DNA from: Phycisphaerae bacterium | Lineage (GTDB): Bacteria > Planctomycetota > Phycisphaerae > UBA1845 | Length of the DNA: 64,000 nt | NCBI GenBank assembly: GCA_024102815.1 | Contig: JAGFJJ010000007.1 | Location: 32,608-96,607 of the forward strand | Reading direction: 5' to 3' | Shown: positions 8,725 to 16,482 of the stretch, in pieces | Position numbering within the stretch: the stretch's first letter is position 1 | Layout: every line of letters begins with the position of its first letter | Program-made: the position numbers and the translations under genes | The notes under the pieces: model-generated | What the model saw: only the letters and a program-made list of their open reading frames with translations | Databases searched by the model: none | What the model was told of the DNA's origin: nothing

Positions 8725-8946
8725 ATGTCGCTGGACAAGTCTCTCAGATCCAAGAACATGCTCGTGCGGCACCGGAATGTACTCACCCGGGCTGAGCGAA
8801 TCGAAGTGCTGAAGGAAACCGGTCGCTGGTCGGAGGATTCGACGGCCCTTCACCTGCCCAAGGTGGGTCACCGCAAGGCGGCGGTGGGCAAGAAGACCAA
8901 GACCAAAGCCGCGGAGGGTGAAGGCGAGGCCAAGAAAGAGGCCTGA
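8725..8946 (+). CDS. Small basic protein of the PVC group
   Basis: A 73-residue, Lys/Arg-rich protein that starts MSLDKSLRSKNMLVRHRNVL followed by TRAERIEVLKETGRW and LPKVGHRK. This pattern (basic N-terminus, RxNVLTRAERI, GRW, LPK) matches the small basic protein family known from Planctomycetota, Verrucomicrobiota and Chlamydiota (I recall it as TIGR04137). Function is not established; size and charge suggest nucleic-acid or ribosome binding. The C-terminal tail is a Lys/Ala/Glu low-complexity run. Probably co-transcribed with the upstream membrane protein and followed by a terminator at 9045-9077. Confidence 0.8.
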   Translation: MSLDKSLRSKNMLVRHRNVLTRAERIEVLKETGRWSEDSTALHLPKVGHRKAAVGKKTKTKAAEGEGEAKKEA

Positions 8947-9044
8947 TCCTCTGCCCCGCGGATTGGCTCCGGCGACGCCCATCGCCGATTGGAATGGTTC
9001 CAGTCGTATCAGGTCGCAATGAGCATTCATTCAGCTAAGCGGTC

Positions 9045-9077
9045 GAGCCGCCGGGATATGATCCACGGCGGCTCTTT
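9045..9077 (+). terminator. Rho-independent terminator
   Basis: Stem GAGCCGCC (9045-9052) with GGCGGCTC (9067-9074), 14-base loop, followed by TTTGTTT. It ends the transcription unit of the small basic protein and lies just before the aminotransferase gene. Confidence 0.7.
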
Positions 9078-9103
9078 GTTTGCGCATACCTGGAGGTAGC
9101 ACC

Positions 9104-10225
9104 ATGAACACGGAGCGGTTCGTCGCGGATCGCGTGAAACACATTGGCGCGTCCGGCATCCGCCGGGTGTTTGATCTCGGAGCCCAGCTCAAGGACCCCA
9201 TCAATCTCTCCATCGGACAGCCCGATTTCCCTGTCCCCGCCGCAGCCAAAGACGCCATGATTTCCGCCATCCGCGCCGACCACAACGGGTACACGGTGAC
9301 GCGCGGACTGCCGGCCTTGCGCCAGCGCATCGCGGGGCTGCTCAAGGAGGAACTCGGCTGGGAAGCCGACGTCTTCGTCACTTCGGGCGTTTCCGGCGGT
9401 CTCCTGTTGAGCATGCTGGCGTGCGTCAACCCGGGCGACGAGGTTATCTTTGGAGACCCTTGCTTCGTTTCCTACCCTTATCACGTCAGCCTGGCCGGCG
9501 GCGTCCCGGTACCGGTCGAGCTCTACGACGATTTCGGGCTGCATCCGGAACGCATCGCAAAAGCCATTACCTCGCGGACGAAGGTGCTGCTGTTGTGTTC
9601 ACCGTCGAACCCCACGGGCGTGGTCTACCAGGAGGACGCCCTGCGGGAAGTGGTCCGGCTGGCGGAGCGGCACGACCTGCTGATCGTCATGGACGAGATC
9701 TACCACATGCTCTGCTACGACGGCCCGAGTCCGTGCCCGGTGCGATTGGCGCCGGACCGGACCCTTCTGCTTCGCGGGTTTGCCAAGTCCTACGCGATGA
9801 CGGGGCTTCGGGTGGGATATGCAGCCGGACCGGAGCGGATTATCTCCGAGATGGCCAAGCTCCAGCAGTACACCTTCGTCTGCGCCCCCCATCCCGTTCA
9901 ATACGGAGCCCTGGCAGCCCTGGATGTGGACATGAGCGAGCACGTGAAGTCGTACAAGGCGAAGCGCGATCTGGTGTGCCGGGAATTGAGCGGCTTCTTC
10001 GAGTTTGCACGGCCCTCCGGGGGTTTCTACGTCTTCCCGAAGGCGCCGACGAGATACCCGTCAGCGACGGCTTTCGTTGAAGAAGCAATCAAGCGGAACG
10101 TGCTGATTATTCCGGGAGAGGCGTTCAGCCGCAGGGATACCCATTTCCGCATCAGCTACGCGGCGCCGGACGAAAAAATCCGCCAGGGCTGCGCTGTCCT
10201 GCGCGCACTGGCGGAGGAGTCGTGA
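9104..10225 (+). CDS. PLP-dependent aminotransferase, class I/II
   Basis: A 373-residue fold-type I aminotransferase of the aspartate aminotransferase superfamily. Start at ATG 9104 is supported by TGGAGGT upstream; an in-frame ATG at 9080 lacks one. Motifs: NLSIGQPDFPVP (N-terminal substrate lid), NGYTVTRGLPALRQRI, CSPSNPTGVVY (PLP phosphate and ring Asn), MDEIYHMLCYDG (Asp that pairs with the pyridine N), FAKSYAMTGLRVGY (Schiff-base Lys in the FAKS segment) and FRISYA (carboxylate-binding Arg). Substrate cannot be told from sequence; members act on aspartate, alanine or aromatic acids. Transcribed alone. Confidence 0.93.
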   Translation: MNTERFVADRVKHIGASGIRRVFDLGAQLKDPINLSIGQPDFPVPAAAKDAMISAIRADHNGYTVTRGLPALRQRIAGLLKEELGWEADVFVTSGVSGGLLLSMLACVNPGDEVIFGDPCFVSYPYHVSLAGGVPVPVELYDDFGLHPERIAKAITSRTKVLLLCSPSNPTGVVYQEDALREVVRLAERHDLLIVMDEIYHMLCYDGPSPCPVRLAPDRTLLLRGFAKSYAMTGLRVGYAAGPERIISEMAKLQQYTFVCAPHPVQYGALAALDVDMSEHVKSYKAKRDLVCRELSGFFEFARPSGGFYVFPKAPTRYPSATAFVEEAIKRNVLIIPGEAFSRRDTHFRISYAAPDEKIRQGCAVLRALAEES

Positions 10226-10241
10226 GATCTTGCGGCTCCAG

Positions 10242-10343
10242 GATCAGCCTGTGGGCGTCGCCTGCCCGGTGAGCAGGGCGAGGATGAGCTGAACCAGAAG
10301 CGGCAGAATGCTGTTGAGGATCGAGGAGATAAACAGGTTGATC
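10242..10343 (-). CDS. Putative 33-residue hydrophobic membrane peptide
   Basis: A short frame from ATG 10343 to TGA 10242. The product starts MINLFISSILNSILPLLV and continues with more Leu/Ile, so it would be a single transmembrane helix with a short polar tail ending in TPTG. A GGGAG sequence lies about nine bases upstream. It lies about 115 bases beyond the 5S terminator on the same strand, and convergent to the aminotransferase gene. No homologue is recalled. It could be a small membrane protein, a type I toxin-like peptide or a chance frame. Confidence 0.35.
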
Positions 10344-10457
10344 ATATGTCGATGCTCCCGGGGAACCGACTCCAAAGCGGTTGCCTGACACGCGACGTTG
10401 CGCCTCGACAACCGCAACTGATGTTCGGCGATCGGCTCGGGTTTCCTTTAGCGCAAG

Positions 10458-10484
10458 AAAATACCCGCCGAAGCGGGTATTTTT
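10458..10484 (-). terminator. Rho-independent terminator of 5S rRNA
   Basis: A perfect 11-bp stem AAAATACCCGC / GCGGGTATTTT (10458-10468 and 10473-10483) with a four-base CGAA loop; the T-run lies on the minus strand. It begins about seven bases after the 5S 3' end. Confidence 0.85.
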
Positions 10485-10490
10485 AAAAAG

Positions 10491-10595
10491 TGCGGCAATC
10501 ACCTACTCTCGCCCGGAGACTACCATCGGCCGTGCAGGCTTAACGGCCGTGTTCGGAATGGGAACGGGTGTATCCCTGCACGTATCGTCACCGCA
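10491..10595 (-). rRNA. rrf: 5S ribosomal RNA
   Basis: The minus strand carries the conserved 5S core: CCCGTTCCCATTCCGAACAC (loop A/helix III region), CGATGGTAGT and the GAGAGTAGGT segment, with terminal pairing between TGCGGTGA and TTGCCGCA. The length of about 105 is a little short for a bacterial 5S. No 16S or 23S gene is nearby; it has its own promoter and terminator. Confidence 0.93.
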
Positions 10596-10601
10596 GCGGA
10601 A

Positions 10602-10629
10602 AGAATACGGAGGCCCTCGGTTTTGTCAA
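10602..10629 (-). promoter_or_regulatory. Sigma70 promoter of the 5S rRNA gene
   Basis: Minus-strand TTGACA (10624-10629), 16-base spacer, TATTCT (10602-10607). The expected +1 falls on or next to the 5S 5' end at 10595, so the gene forms a complete monocistronic unit. Confidence 0.75.
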
Positions 10630-10663
10630 GCCCCCTTCTGGCACGGGAAATCGCCACAGGACG

Positions 10664-11710
10664 CTAACCGCCGGCGTCCGGCGGCACCTCGGCCAGGCGG
10701 AATTCGACGGGGACGGGGGGGTCGGCAAGGGTCAGGTTCGCGGGCAGTATGAATTCCGGCGTCCAGGCGCGGAAATCGCCGGGTTTCTCGAGTTCCGCTT
10801 CCTTGAGCTGAATCAGCCCGAAGGCCTTGGTCTCTCCGCGTTCGAGCTTGAGCACGTCCTCGGGCGGACCGGAGACGCGGATCGTCTGGGCGACGAGGTT
10901 GATCGGCGCCCCGTCACGGCCCACCGGTTGAAGGGGGCGCTTCAGCCCGGCGAAGCTGACCACCAGCTTGATGGGCACGGTCGGAATCTCCTTGACAACG
11001 CGCTGGTCCGCAACGATGGCCGTCCCCTCGAGCACGGGAGGCTCCACGGTTGCCCCGGGTCCAAACCGGCTGGCGTCAATGGGCACAGGAAACTCGATGC
11101 GTTTGCCGACCACGACGTCGCTTTTTTTGAGCTGTCTTTCGATTTCATCGCTCAAGTCGATGGCCGGTCTGCCGGCCTCCTGGACGATGCGATTCAGGGC
11201 CGACTCCCGCAAGCGGACTTCGACATTGGATCGATTGAGCTGCGGAGGCTGGTCGTAGTTCAAGCGCAATCGGCCCAGGGTCAACTCGAACGGCTGACGG
11301 ACCCATCGATCCACCGTCAAGGGGACACTGGCGGGCGTGATCGCTCCGACATTCAGTCGGGGGTCTTCGCGCCATTGGGTCTGGATTTCGCGGCGGAGAA
11401 GTTCCTTGTTGTCGAGGGTAAGTTCCCCAGCACCGACGGGGCGATCGACGACGGGAACCCGCAGTTTGAGGGTCTCCCGGCTTGCAAGATCTTCGACAAC
11501 CTTGCGGGGGCCGGCGATTTCCATCTCCACGTAGGCCTGTTCCGCCGGGGGGGGTATTTCCATGACCAAGTCGGGATTGCCCCGCGGGTACGGCTCGACG
11601 CGCACGCGCAGGTTCCGGGTGTCGTTGACCAGGCTGTCCGCCGTTGCCCAGATTAGCAGGGTCAGCACGGCGGTCATGCTAAGCAGTTTGACTTGCTCCA
11701 TCGGAGGCAA
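10664..11710 (-). CDS. YbbR-domain protein, partner of the diadenylate cyclase (CdaR-like)
   Basis: A 348-residue protein with a single N-terminal transmembrane helix (~5-25, VKLLSMTAVLTLLIWATADS) followed by repeated beta-rich modules of about 85 residues, matching the YbbR repeats of CdaR (for example LRVRVEPYPRGNPDLVMEIP and IRVSGPPEDVLKLE). In Firmicutes CdaR binds and modulates membrane-bound CdaA from outside. Its start overlaps the end of the cyclase gene by about 30 bases, the standard cdaA-cdaR pairing. A GlmM gene, often third in that operon, is not here. Confidence 0.8.
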   Translation of the reverse strand: MPPMEQVKLLSMTAVLTLLIWATADSLVNDTRNLRVRVEPYPRGNPDLVMEIPPPAEQAYVEMEIAGPRKVVEDLASRETLKLRVPVVDRPVGAGELTLDNKELLRREIQTQWREDPRLNVGAITPASVPLTVDRWVRQPFELTLGRLRLNYDQPPQLNRSNVEVRLRESALNRIVQEAGRPAIDLSDEIERQLKKSDVVVGKRIEFPVPIDASRFGPGATVEPPVLEGTAIVADQRVVKEIPTVPIKLVVSFAGLKRPLQPVGRDGAPINLVAQTIRVSGPPEDVLKLERGETKAFGLIQLKEAELEKPGDFRAWTPEFILPANLTLADPPVPVEFRLAEVPPDAGG

Positions 11711-12632
11711 CTCCCGTCGGTGAGCGCCGCGCGAACCACCGGCGCCGCTTGGAGACCCGCGCCGCGGCGGGCGCTGTCAGCTCCTTGCGGAGAAACTCCC
11801 GGAGCGTTTCGGCGCTGAGCCCGCGTCGCAGCCGGCCACGATTGGCCACCGAGATCGTCCCCGTCTCCTCGGAAACGATGATCACGACGGCCTCGGCTTC
11901 GTGACTCATGCCCAGCCCGGCGCGATGGCGGCTGCCCAGCGTGCGGTCCACTTCTCCCGACTCGGCGAGCGGAAACTGACATCCGGCGGCGACAATTCGC
12001 CCCTGGTGGATGATCACCCCGAGGTCGTGAAGGCTCGTGCCGGGCCAGAAGATGGTCTCGAGCAACTCCGTGGAAACTTCGGCGTCGAGACGCACCCCGG
12101 TATCGACCAGCGCCCCCACCTCTCCGGTGCGGTCAAGGGCGATCAGCGCCCCGATCTTTTTCTTGCTCATGCGCTCGCAGGCCAGAACGATGGGTTCGAT
12201 GGTCGCCTCGGTGCGCCCCACCCAGTGCTGAAGCCAGCCCACATCGCCCACCCGAAGGAGCATGCGGCGCAGCTCCACCTGGAACGCGACCAGCGCAACG
12301 AGAAAGACGCTTACGATGAAGTACGGGTAAAGGACCTTGATCCGCTCAGAATCGAAGTTCTCCGCGAGGAGCCAGACGATCGCGAAACTCACCGCCAGAA
12401 TAAGCAGCACCGCCCGCACGAGCCGTGCGCCGCGTGTCCCGTGAAAGAAGCGCAGCACGGTGTAGACGGCCGCGCCGATCAGGAACCACTCGAGCAGCGT
12501 AAGCCAGGGACGATAGGCGATCTGTTCAAAGAAGGACCGCAGGGGTGCGAGGAAATTGGATTGCGCAAGCAGCGCATCGAGCTTCACGGAGACTTCCCGC
12601 GGTGGTTGAAGGCGACCGATTGCCGGACGCAT
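11679..12632 (-). CDS. cdaA: Membrane diadenylate cyclase, CdaA-type (DisA_N domain)
   Basis: A 317-residue protein with three N-terminal transmembrane helices (~45-115) and a DisA_N domain (~130-275). Family landmarks are KKKIGALIALDRTGEVGALV, VRLDAEVSTELLETIFWPGT and the ATP-binding GSRHRAGLGMSHEAEAVVII-VSEETG. CdaA condenses two ATP to c-di-AMP, a signal for potassium and osmotic balance. The catalytic DGA motif is changed: after LH the sequence reads DLG (residues 203-205, codons near 12018-12026), whereas the RHR motif is intact. A GTG at 12587 (protein starting VKLDALLAQ) is an alternative start. Activity of the altered site is uncertain. Confidence 0.88.
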   Translation of the reverse strand: MRPAIGRLQPPREVSVKLDALLAQSNFLAPLRSFFEQIAYRPWLTLLEWFLIGAAVYTVLRFFHGTRGARLVRAVLLILAVSFAIVWLLAENFDSERIKVLYPYFIVSVFLVALVAFQVELRRMLLRVGDVGWLQHWVGRTEATIEPIVLACERMSKKKIGALIALDRTGEVGALVDTGVRLDAEVSTELLETIFWPGTSLHDLGVIIHQGRIVAAGCQFPLAESGEVDRTLGSRHRAGLGMSHEAEAVVIIVSEETGTISVANRGRLRRGLSAETLREFLRKELTAPAAARVSKRRRWFARRSPTGVASDGASQTA

Positions 12633-13075
12633 CGTCCACCGAACATTAAGACATGCGCCGGGCGGCCGGCGTTGGTTTCGGCGGCTGCTCTCAAATTCCC
12701 GCCGCGTGACCCATCATATCGGCCAAGACCCTGTGAATTCCGCCCGTTTGCCGCCCGCAGCAGCGCGAGTATACGACCCGTGATCGAGGGACGCAAACGT
12801 CGTGGCAGTACTGGAAACCGCATACGATGGTAGCATCGACCGTTTGTCACGGACGACTTGCGTCGTGACGACATCGCGACAAATCGGGCGCCGCCAGATT
12901 GCAGGGTGAGTCATCCCCGTTTCGGTTGCGTGCGCGCCCTCCAGCGGGTCATGATGGTTGGCGCGACGCGGCGGGGTGTGCCGGAAAAGTTCTTGCCTCG
13001 GGGCGTGCGGCACCTTACAATAACCGAACTTCGTAGGCGAGCGGTTGCCGGAGTTCTTTGAGAGGAGCGTGAGTC
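12633..13075. other. Intergenic region between cdaA and the DUF1579 gene
   Basis: About 440 bases between divergent genes. Apart from the promoter at 12993-13021 nothing is recognised: no RNA gene, and the short frames within it show no family resemblance. Confidence 0.4.
12993..13021 (+). promoter_or_regulatory. Sigma70-type promoter for the DUF1579 gene
   Basis: TTGCCT (12993-12998), 17-base spacer, TACAAT (13016-13021), about 55 bases before the GTG start at 13076. Confidence 0.6.
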
Positions 13076-13579
13076 GTGTCGAATTCGGATTGCATGCCGC
13101 AGGACGGCGTATCGGACCATCACAAGAAGCTCGAGCCATTCGTGGGAACCTTCAAAGCGCAGGTGAAGCTGTGGATGGGCCCGGGCGATCCCATGGTCAG
13201 CACCGGCGTGATGACCAACTCCTGGGTCCTGGGCGGACGTTTCCTCAAGCAGGATTACCGCGGCGACCAGCAGGGTCAGCCCATGCCCCCCTTCGAGGGA
13301 CACGGCTACTGGGGCTTCAACAACACAACGGGAAAGTACGAGGGATTCTGGATCGACAACGCCTCGACCATGATGCAAACGGAAGTGGGGGCGATCGAAT
13401 CGTCGGGTAAGGTCTGGACGATGGTCGGCGAGATGACCAATCCACAAACCAAGCAACCCTTGAGCAAACGCTCGGTCATCACGCTGCACGATGATGACCA
13501 TCACGATCTGGAGATGTACTTCTCCGGCCCGGACGGAAAGGAGTCCAAGGCCATGGAGATCAAATACGAACGCGCGTAG
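13076..13579 (+). CDS. DUF1579 family protein
   Basis: A 167-residue soluble protein started at GTG 13076, with GAGGAG about nine bases upstream. Family segments: HKKLEPFVGTFKAQVKLWMG, SWVLGGRFLKQDYRGD, GHGYWGFNNTTGKYEGFWID and the C-terminal beta strands SKRSVITLHDDDHHDLEMYF. DUF1579 proteins form a lipocalin-like beta barrel; the ligand is unknown. No signal peptide. Transcribed alone. Confidence 0.88.
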   Translation: MSNSDCMPQDGVSDHHKKLEPFVGTFKAQVKLWMGPGDPMVSTGVMTNSWVLGGRFLKQDYRGDQQGQPMPPFEGHGYWGFNNTTGKYEGFWIDNASTMMQTEVGAIESSGKVWTMVGEMTNPQTKQPLSKRSVITLHDDDHHDLEMYFSGPDGKESKAMEIKYERA

Positions 13580-13655
13580 GTGAATGCGGAATGGCGTATC
13601 GGCACCCGGTATACCGCCGATTTTGAACTTGAATGGAAATGCGCGGGCGAGAAGA

Positions 13656-14183
13656 TCATCGGGCGTAGCGGGACCAGTCGTCCTTGGACTGTCTGATTGG
13701 CTGGCCGCATTCCGGGCAGTTCCCAGATGTGTTCCCGGTAAGGTCGTAATCACATTGCGAGCAGAATCCGCGCCGGCAGATCGGCTCCATCCTCCGAGAA
13801 ATGATAAAGGCGCATGCCATGTAAGTGAGGACGCATAGAATGATCAGGGCAAGGTCCACCCTGATCGGTTGAAGTGCGCCTAGAAGGAAGCAAATCAGGA
13901 CACCAGCCAGGAAGGCGATCGCCAGGGCCAAACAGAAACGTCGCGGGCGTCGGAAACATATTCCGATGGCCGGCGCGGACAGAAGTCCGAAGAAGGCGCC
14001 GATGACCGCAGTAGAAAGGTTAACATAGGGCAGGCCTAAAGGGAACAGCCGGCCCGTGTCGCCCACCAAAAAACCCACTCCCATCCCGTAAAGAAAGGCG
14101 TTGGCGTACTCGGCGCAGAACGGGATATTGAGCAATCCTGCCACGAACGACCGGCGTGCGATCCTTTGGCTGAGTGCAGGCAT
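13656..14183 (-). CDS. Membrane protein with C-terminal planctomycete-type zinc ribbon
   Basis: A 175-residue protein with four predicted transmembrane helices (~33-50, 58-78, 82-104, 108-130) and a C-terminal four-cysteine ribbon of the form C-x2-C-x10-13-C-x2-C (CSQCDYDLTGNTSGNCPECG). This CxxCxYxLxGxxSGxCPECG signature recurs in many planctomycete membrane proteins; what it binds is unknown. Same strand as and near to the next gene, which has the same ribbon. Confidence 0.65.
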   Translation of the reverse strand: MPALSQRIARRSFVAGLLNIPFCAEYANAFLYGMGVGFLVGDTGRLFPLGLPYVNLSTAVIGAFFGLLSAPAIGICFRRPRRFCLALAIAFLAGVLICFLLGALQPIRVDLALIILCVLTYMACAFIISRRMEPICRRGFCSQCDYDLTGNTSGNCPECGQPIRQSKDDWSRYAR

Positions 14184-14216
14184 GAAGCGAAGTCTCCCGC
14201 CACATGAACGTCGTTA

Positions 14217-14576
14217 TCACTCGGTGGGCGTACCAGAGAGCCTGTCGAGGACACGAGGCGGAATCGGCGTCCCGCATTCGGGACACCTGCCGGAGACATT
14301 GCCGCGAAGATTATACGAACATTTCGGGCATCGCAGGCTCTCTCGAATTGCGGAGAACTGGGTAAATGTATACCCGCAAGTGGTGCAAGGATACCGCACG
14401 GGTAGTTCTGCTGCAGCAAACGCACGGCGGACCTTCAGGATCAAGCCATTCTGCAGCGAGCACAGGAAGTTGGGCAAGGTTCGCACCCTCCGCACATCTT
14501 CTCGCGAATTGCACTTCGGGCAGGTAGGCCGGTCTGGGTTCATTGTGGGCTTCTCACTGGCCGCCGGGCGGCCCAC
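14217..14576 (-). CDS. Small double zinc-ribbon protein
   Basis: Up to 119 residues (108 if started at ATG 14543). It has a CPKC pair near residue 20, a CTTC pair near 64, and a C-terminal planctomycete-type ribbon CPKCSYNLRGNVSGRCPECG (~82-101). No membrane segment. The shared ribbon with the downstream gene 13656-14183, 33 bases away, suggests a related or joint function. No catalytic motif is visible. Confidence 0.6.
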   Translation of the reverse strand: MGRPAASEKPTMNPDRPTCPKCNSREDVRRVRTLPNFLCSLQNGLILKVRRAFAAAELPVRYPCTTCGYTFTQFSAIRESLRCPKCSYNLRGNVSGRCPECGTPIPPRVLDRLSGTPTE

Positions 14577-14662
14577 CGTCTTGGCGGTTGGGAAGCAATA
14601 CTTGCAGCGAGCAAATCATGCCACCATTCCGGAGAGATAGGCCACCAGGCCGTTGCCCCAGT

Positions 14663-15784
14663 TTACCCTGCGGCGGCTGAATCCGTGATTCCGGATTCAG
14701 GTTGCGAACCGGAGAGCAGGTTTTCGTACAGTCGCATGTGCTGCTCGACGCTGCGACGAACGCCGAAAATCTCGTACGCCTGTCCGCGGGCGGTCTCGCG
14801 AATGCTACGCTGGGCGGCGCTGTCCAGAATGAGTCGAGCGGCGGGCACCGCCGCGGATTCATGGCTGGGGCGCTTGAAGAGCAGGCCGTTGACCTTGGCG
14901 ACGACGAGCTCGGTGACGGCGTAGTCGGCCACGGCCACCACGGCTGCGCCCGCCCCGAACGCCCACGCCACGGCGGTCATGGAGGCATCATCTTCGGGTG
15001 CCACGACCATGACATCCGCCAGCGCGAAGGCCACTTCGGCGGGAACGTCGTCACCCATAAAGATCGGTCGGCACAGGGCGGGCATGTTCCCGGCGAGCCG
15101 GCGGATGCGTCGGGTCTCCGGAGAATCGCCCGGAAGAATGAATCGGATACCCTCGCGCACGGCCGCCGCAAAGCAGGCCGCGAGGAACGCCTCACGCTGT
15201 CCGCCGCGCGGCACCGCCGGGACCGGCGCGGTCACAATGAGCTCGTTCGGCGACAATCCGAAGCACTCGCGGGGCCGTTCCCGGCGGGCACGATTGAGCA
15301 GGTTGAAGTCGACGCCGGGTCGAATCACGACGCAGCGGTCGTCGGGAACGCCACCCTCGACCAGTCGCCGCCGGACCATCTCCGCGGCGCATGCGAAAGC
15401 CGTCCGGCCCGATTGTGCGATGGTGCGCAGCAGATTCCGCTCGCGGGCGTCGATACGCGGATCGAATCGTTCCACCACGATGGGGCGATCCCCGGACGAT
15501 CGCGCCGCCATCGCCGGGCGCGTTCCCCAGGCGTGGATGACATCAGCATGGCAATCGGTCGCCGCCCGGGCGACGAAGGGCGCCGCCAGGACGGGCCACC
15601 CGGCAAGCGCGGGTATCGTGCGAATCGGACCATCGAACTGATGGCGAAACGACTCGGCAGCGGGCCCGATGGAGATCACGCAATGACGGATTCGGGCTTG
15701 TTGAGCGTGATCGAGAAGCTGCCGCAGGGCGAGACGCTGTTCCCAGCTCGCGGAGGCATCCAGCACGTGCAGCACGGAGATCAT
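14663..15784 (-). CDS. Glycosyltransferase, GT-B fold (family 4-like)
   Basis: A 373-residue protein starting MISVLHVLDASASWEQRLAL, the typical N-terminal Rossmann strand of GT4 enzymes. The acceptor-side half includes DVIHAWGTRPAMAARSS; the donor-side half includes VIRPGVDFNLLNRARR and FMGDDVPAEVAFALADVMVV. The usual E-x7-E nucleotide-sugar motif is degenerate (APEDDASMTAVAWAFGAGAA). It probably transfers a sugar to an envelope glycan or lipid. The start overlaps the stop of the upstream lipoprotein gene by four bases (ATGA), so the genes are translationally coupled. Confidence 0.82.
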   Translation of the reverse strand: MISVLHVLDASASWEQRLALRQLLDHAQQARIRHCVISIGPAAESFRHQFDGPIRTIPALAGWPVLAAPFVARAATDCHADVIHAWGTRPAMAARSSGDRPIVVERFDPRIDARERNLLRTIAQSGRTAFACAAEMVRRRLVEGGVPDDRCVVIRPGVDFNLLNRARRERPRECFGLSPNELIVTAPVPAVPRGGQREAFLAACFAAAVREGIRFILPGDSPETRRIRRLAGNMPALCRPIFMGDDVPAEVAFALADVMVVAPEDDASMTAVAWAFGAGAAVVAVADYAVTELVVAKVNGLLFKRPSHESAAVPAARLILDSAAQRSIRETARGQAYEIFGVRRSVEQHMRLYENLLSGSQPESGITDSAAAG

Positions 15785-16482
15785 TGCTGGGGACGCTCAA
15801 AGTCGCCGAGTCGGTGGTCATAGAACAGCTTGGCGATGTTCTCAGCCAAGTTGCGGGCGAGCTCCTCGGCGATGGCCTTGCGCGTCTTGAGCCGCGCGAC
15901 GGTGGATCCGTCCAGCGAGGCGGTGATCACGCGGCCTTCGGGACTTTCCGGCCAGAGGCGGACCTTCGTGCGATCGCGCTCCTCCTTGGCGTTAATCACC
16001 TTCACCGAAACGCTGACATAGGCCGCGGCGGTGATGTCGGAAAACTCCTCTTCGGCGAGATAATCGCGGATTTGCAGCCACAGCACTTCAGTCGCGTCGG
16101 CCATGCGACCAATCTCCCGAGCGCCGCGCTTCTCAAAGTCAGGTTCTTCCTGGCGCAGCCGGTCGAGCGTCGAGGGCGGAATGACGCGCTGGGCCGCCTT
16201 GCGTCGCAGAAGCTCCTGGCCCAGTTCCTCGGTCAGGAAGGGTATCATCGGAGGATAATTGACGCGCGAGGTGGGATCATCGACGAGAACGAGCACGGGC
16301 TGATCCGTGAGCGTGTACTCCGCCTTGATTTTCTCTCCGCGACCGAACCCGGAGAGGAACAGAAGCTTCCCGCCGGTGTAGCCGCAGCCTGAAATGCACA
16401 CGGCCGGAAGAATGCACAACGGTAGCAGGATCGCGGCGACACGCCGTACAACGGGCATGGACAGGCATTCGCGGCCGGTCAT
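15781..16482 (-). CDS. Lipoprotein, paralogue of the neighbouring lipoprotein
   Basis: A 233-residue protein with a lipoprotein signal: charged start, hydrophobic VAAILLPLCILPAVCI and lipobox ISGC (Cys33). The mature part starts with a segment VLVLVDDPTSRVNYPPMIPF that aligns with VAVLVWTDPAVLFDYPYARF in the product of 16479-17114, and both continue with similar helix-rich and beta segments; so these are tandem paralogues. The start ATG overlaps the preceding stop by four bases. The family is not recognised by name; the fold may resemble the TolB-N/LptE-like envelope lipoproteins. Exported, membrane-anchored. Confidence 0.7.
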   Translation of the reverse strand: MTGRECLSMPVVRRVAAILLPLCILPAVCISGCGYTGGKLLFLSGFGRGEKIKAEYTLTDQPVLVLVDDPTSRVNYPPMIPFLTEELGQELLRRKAAQRVIPPSTLDRLRQEEPDFEKRGAREIGRMADATEVLWLQIRDYLAEEEFSDITAAAYVSVSVKVINAKEERDRTKVRLWPESPEGRVITASLDGSTVARLKTRKAIAEELARNLAENIAKLFYDHRLGDFERPQQ

